Of a stretch of DNA of 57,416 nucleotides, positions 55,149 to 57,416 are shown piece after piece; the stretch's first letter is position 1; each line of letters starts with the position of its first letter. The notes beneath the pieces were generated by a model. That model did not search any database, was not told where the DNA came from, and was given only the letters and a program-made list of their open reading frames with translations. The position numbers and the translations under genes were made by a program. The stretch comes from an uncultured Bacteroidia bacterium (GTDB lineage: Bacteria > Bacteroidota > Bacteroidia > J057 > CALLMJ01): the NCBI GenBank assembly GCA_938005475.1, contig CALLNY010000026.1:1-57416 (forward strand). The letters run 5' to 3'.

Positions 55149-56012
55149 CTAAATTTCTAAAACCATATTATCTATTAAACGTGTTTTTCCTATATAAGCT
55201 GCAATAGCAATCAATATTTTACTACCTCTCTGAATTTCTTGAATAGGTACAAGATTGTAAGCATCTAAAATTTCAAGATAATCCAACTTTACAAAACCAT
55301 TTTGAGCAAAAGTTTCTCTGTATTTTTTTAATAAAGATTGAATTTGGAGAGCGTTCATTCCTATTTTGAGTTCTTTCTGAATGGAATTCAGGGTTTTGTA
55401 TAAAATTAAAGCATTTTCTCTTTCTTCAGCGTTAAGATAAATGTTACGAGAACTTAATGCTAAACCATCAGACTCTCGAACCGTAGGAATAGTAATCAGT
55501 TGTGTATCTATAAAGAATTCATCTATGAGCCTTTGAATAATGACCGTTTGTTGATAGTCTTTTTGACCCATAATTAAAAAATCAGGTTGAACAATATTCA
55601 AAAGTTTAAGGACTACAAGACCTACCCCATCAAAATGAGTAGGGCGCGACAAACCGCAAAGTTTTTGACTTAAAAAAGGAAGGGTGAGTTGAGGAATTTC
55701 TAAAAAAGGATACATCTCCTGAACAGATGGAGCAAATACACAATCTACAGGTATATTGTTCTTCTTAATAGTTAGTATATCATTATCCAAATCTCGGGGA
55801 TATTTATCATAATCTTCATTTCCACCAAACTGTGTTGGATTAACAAAAATACTGAGAACTACAAAATGCGCGTAAAATCTTGCTTGCTTCAATAATTCTA
55901 TATGTCCTTGATGCAAAGCTCCCATCGTTGGAACAAATGCAATTTTAATTCCTTTTTGCTTTATAGGTCTAATATTTTGTTTTACCTCATACACTCGAGT
56001 GAGAACTTTCAT
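55149..56012 (-). CDS. panC: Pantothenate synthetase
   Basis: 287 aa of ordinary length. The nucleotidyltransferase motif HQGH (34-37) lies in PTMGALHQGH, with FVNPTQFG, GQKDYQQ and RESDGLALSSRNIYL (KMSKS-like loop). It joins pantoate and beta-alanine with ATP to make pantothenate. First gene of a tightly spaced unit panC-gtrA-MBOAT-mlaE (2, 5 and 11 nt gaps). Confidence 0.96.
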   Translation of the reverse strand: MKVLTRVYEVKQNIRPIKQKGIKIAFVPTMGALHQGHIELLKQARFYAHFVVLSIFVNPTQFGGNEDYDKYPRDLDNDILTIKKNNIPVDCVFAPSVQEMYPFLEIPQLTLPFLSQKLCGLSRPTHFDGVGLVVLKLLNIVQPDFLIMGQKDYQQTVIIQRLIDEFFIDTQLITIPTVRESDGLALSSRNIYLNAEERENALILYKTLNSIQKELKIGMNALQIQSLLKKYRETFAQNGFVKLDYLEILDAYNLVPIQEIQRGSKILIAIAAYIGKTRLIDNMVLEI

Positions 56013-56021
56013 AAAATATCA

Positions 56022-56029
56022 CAAAAATA
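56022..56029 (-). promoter_or_regulatory. -7 box of panC
   Basis: Minus strand TATTTTTG, 9 nt before the ATG. It matches TAnnTTTG; no -33 TTG seen. Confidence 0.45.
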
Positions 56030-56133
56030 ATACTTTTTTTATCGCTAAAAGTCAATTATATGGATTTTTTTGGCACAATATTTGTAAGTAAAATTTTTAA
56101 TCAAATAATTTTTTTTAGTATCTAAAAATAAAT

Positions 56134-56141
56134 TAACTTTG
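56134..56141 (+). promoter_or_regulatory. -7 box of the surface-type lipoprotein gene
   Basis: TAACTTTG followed by C, 21 nt before the ATG at 56163. It matches TAnnTTTG. Confidence 0.55.
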
Positions 56142-56162
56142 CAATCTAATTTTCAAACATAT

Positions 56163-57053
56163 ATGAAATCTATCAAATTAAGTTTAGTATTATTTGCAGT
56201 AATAGCCACAATCTTTGTAGGCTGTAAAAAAGATGATGAAGAAAAACAATTGAACCCGACCATTAGCTTTGCTAGTGATGGACCAGGTTTCTATGTAGCA
56301 GACGCATCCGTTGACTCCGGCACTACTGTAAAAGTAAAAATTATTGCACAAAAAGGGAAAGACGGTGCTAAATTAAAAATGTTTAAAGCCACTAAAACCG
56401 TAACCGGAGCAACCGAAACCCTCGTAGATTCTACTTTGACCTCAGCTAGTGATGAAACTTTTAATTACACTTACTCCGGTCCAATCGTTACAAGCCCAAC
56501 TACTCTAAACTTTACTATTACGGACAAAGATGGTAAATCTGCTACTAAATCCATTAAATTTACTATCACAGCTGGACCCACCATTACCAAACCTACGGTA
56601 ACTACTCTAAACTTTACAAGCACTTTAGTATTCTTTAATGGAAGCACAGTAGTGGATACAGCTACCGCAAAATCTTCTCCAAATACTGCTTATTTCAGAT
56701 ATTACAATAGTAGTGCAACAGGAACAACTCTTATCTCTGGGGCTCAATTAGCAACTGCTGCTTATTCAAGTACACCTATCTATGCTCCTTGGGCAACTGC
56801 TACTGCTGAATTTAGAACACTTTCCATCTCTGACACCGAATTTCAAGCCGCTAAAAATCAAGATAAATCACAACTTACTACTTGGTTTGATGCGGGTACT
56901 AAAACCGTTGCAGACCCTAACAACCCCGCTGGTACAAGAGCGAATAATTTAGCTCCTGGTCAATTTTTAGGTATTTATGCTGGAAACAAAATTTGGATTG
57001 CCAAAGTCACTGCAACTTCTCAGACTTCATTATCTTTAGAAGTATTGCACTGA
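56163..57053 (+). CDS. Hypothetical surface-type lipoprotein
   Basis: 296 aa from ATG 56163 (a TTG at 56139 extends the frame into the -7 box). The lipobox is FVGC. Cys is followed by KKDDEE, like the K-(D/E)-(D/E) signal that sends Bacteroidota lipoproteins to the cell surface. An Ig-like beta domain (about 30-140) and a second Thr/Ser/Ala-rich domain follow. An 18-bp direct repeat encoding TTLNFT occurs twice, 102 bp apart and in frame (56498 and 56600). No known family recognised. Confidence 0.75.
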   Translation: MKSIKLSLVLFAVIATIFVGCKKDDEEKQLNPTISFASDGPGFYVADASVDSGTTVKVKIIAQKGKDGAKLKMFKATKTVTGATETLVDSTLTSASDETFNYTYSGPIVTSPTTLNFTITDKDGKSATKSIKFTITAGPTITKPTVTTLNFTSTLVFFNGSTVVDTATAKSSPNTAYFRYYNSSATGTTLISGAQLATAAYSSTPIYAPWATATAEFRTLSISDTEFQAAKNQDKSQLTTWFDAGTKTVADPNNPAGTRANNLAPGQFLGIYAGNKIWIAKVTATSQTSLSLEVLH

Positions 57054-57088
57054 TTTAGCCTTAACTATTTAGTTTAAAGAGAAATAAT

Positions 57089-57122
57089 GAGGCTGCCTTT
57101 AAAGACAGCCTCTCGTTTTTTC
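57089..57122 (+). terminator. Intrinsic terminator after the surface-type lipoprotein gene
   Basis: Stem GAGGCTG (57089-57095) / CAGCCTC (57106-57112), 10-nt loop, then TCG and a run of T (57116-57121). 36 nt after the stop codon. Confidence 0.8.
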
Positions 57123-57169
57123 ATAGTCTTTCTATTCTTAAATTGAGATTTTCAAAATAACTAACCAAC

Positions 57170-57416
57170 TCACATTTTCACTTCCTCCACATACAACTGT
57201 TCCTTCACCGCTACTACCGTCAGTAAATGCATATTAGGGCGTGCTTGTAACGCTTTATCACTTTCGTAATATCCCAAAAGCTGTGTTTTCGCTTCCTGTT
57301 GTACCTTCTCTAACTCATGAGCTTGCTCTTTCTTCAAATACTTTAATTCTATCACATATTGATGATGCGGTGGATTATTCGGCTTATTGAACAAAATCAA
57401 ATCAGGATAACCCCCA
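57170..57416 (-). CDS. 3' end of a PD-(D/E)XK nuclease-domain protein (partial)
   Basis: The frame is open to the window edge, so the gene's start is outside. The visible 81 codons begin GGYPDLILFN and continue to YVIELKYLKK, giving the D...ExK core of a PD-(D/E)XK nuclease. Helices with EQAHELEKVQQEAKTQLLGY and a final strand LTVVAVKEQLYVEEV follow. This is the C-terminal part seen in Bacteroidota AAA-ATPase-like proteins with a PDDEXK_9/DUF1703 tail. Any N-terminal ATPase domain is not in view. Confidence 0.72.
   Translation of the reverse strand, partial: GGYPDLILFNKPNNPPHHQYVIELKYLKKEQAHELEKVQQEAKTQLLGYYESDKALQARPNMHLLTVVAVKEQLYVEEVKM

Overview
The window is AT-rich bacterial chromosome from the phylum Bacteroidota. 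The evidence is: promoters of the TAnnTTTG (-7) type typical of that phylum; an S10-spc-alpha ribosomal cluster with rpsL-rpsG-fusA in front, no tuf after fusA and no adk between secY and map; the C-minus form of ribosomal protein L36; the short (about 460 residue) arginine decarboxylase; DUF5723 and 'HAEPLYIDLIRDLGARKGE'-type outer-membrane proteins; and lipoproteins with a KKDDEE surface-export-like tail. I cannot place it below phylum level. No rRNA, tRNA, CRISPR array or insertion sequence is visible.

Layout. 1-159 is the 3' end of a gene resembling the Rpn/PD-(D/E)XK transposase-nuclease family. 162-2800 (minus) is rpoN-lpxB. 2988-5384 (plus) is arginine decarboxylase plus an orphan peptide-type ABC permease. 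5475-23106 (minus) is a 33-gene translation operon from rpsL to rplQ, with a promoter at 23157-23188 and a strong terminator at 5417-5451. 23254-25657 holds a lipid kinase and ffh, divergently transcribed. 25723-30688 (minus) holds a secreted protein with TonB-C-like repeats, then an operon of an alpha-oxoamine synthase (serine palmitoyltransferase-like), a PAS histidine kinase and aspartate kinase. 30837-34861 (minus) is an envelope-flavoured operon: lipoprotein, DUF5723 barrel, ClpS, a membrane protein and a DUF2520 dehydrogenase-like protein.

34946-38018 (plus) is a PgpH-type 7TM-HD phosphodiesterase followed by an ACC-deaminase/D-cysteine-desulfhydrase-like enzyme. 38074-40737 (minus) is a large secreted adhesin-like protein with a ten-G tract inside its reading frame. 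41089-44917 (plus) is a tightly overlapped aminotransferase-asnB-thiG operon. 44992-48338 (plus) holds a Tat-exported family-1 glycosidase and a PaaN-type aldehyde dehydrogenase. 48383-50788 has a peroxiredoxin-like protein divergent from a substrate-binding lipoprotein and a conserved outer-membrane protein. 50908-52533 is pruA. 52587-56012 (minus) is panC-gtrA-MBOAT-mlaE. 56163-57053 is a surface-type lipoprotein. 57170-57416 is the 3' end of a PD-(D/E)XK nuclease-domain gene that runs off the window.

Most of the window is ordinary housekeeping. The best leads are the G10 tract in the secreted 887-residue protein (a possible phase-variation switch), the compact divergent promoter region at 48907-48942 feeding a redox gene and a putative uptake pair, very short or absent 5' leaders throughout, and a 24-bp tandem duplication that copied a gene end and the next gene's ribosome-binding region. 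I see no convincing undescribed multi-gene defence or mobile system in the window.
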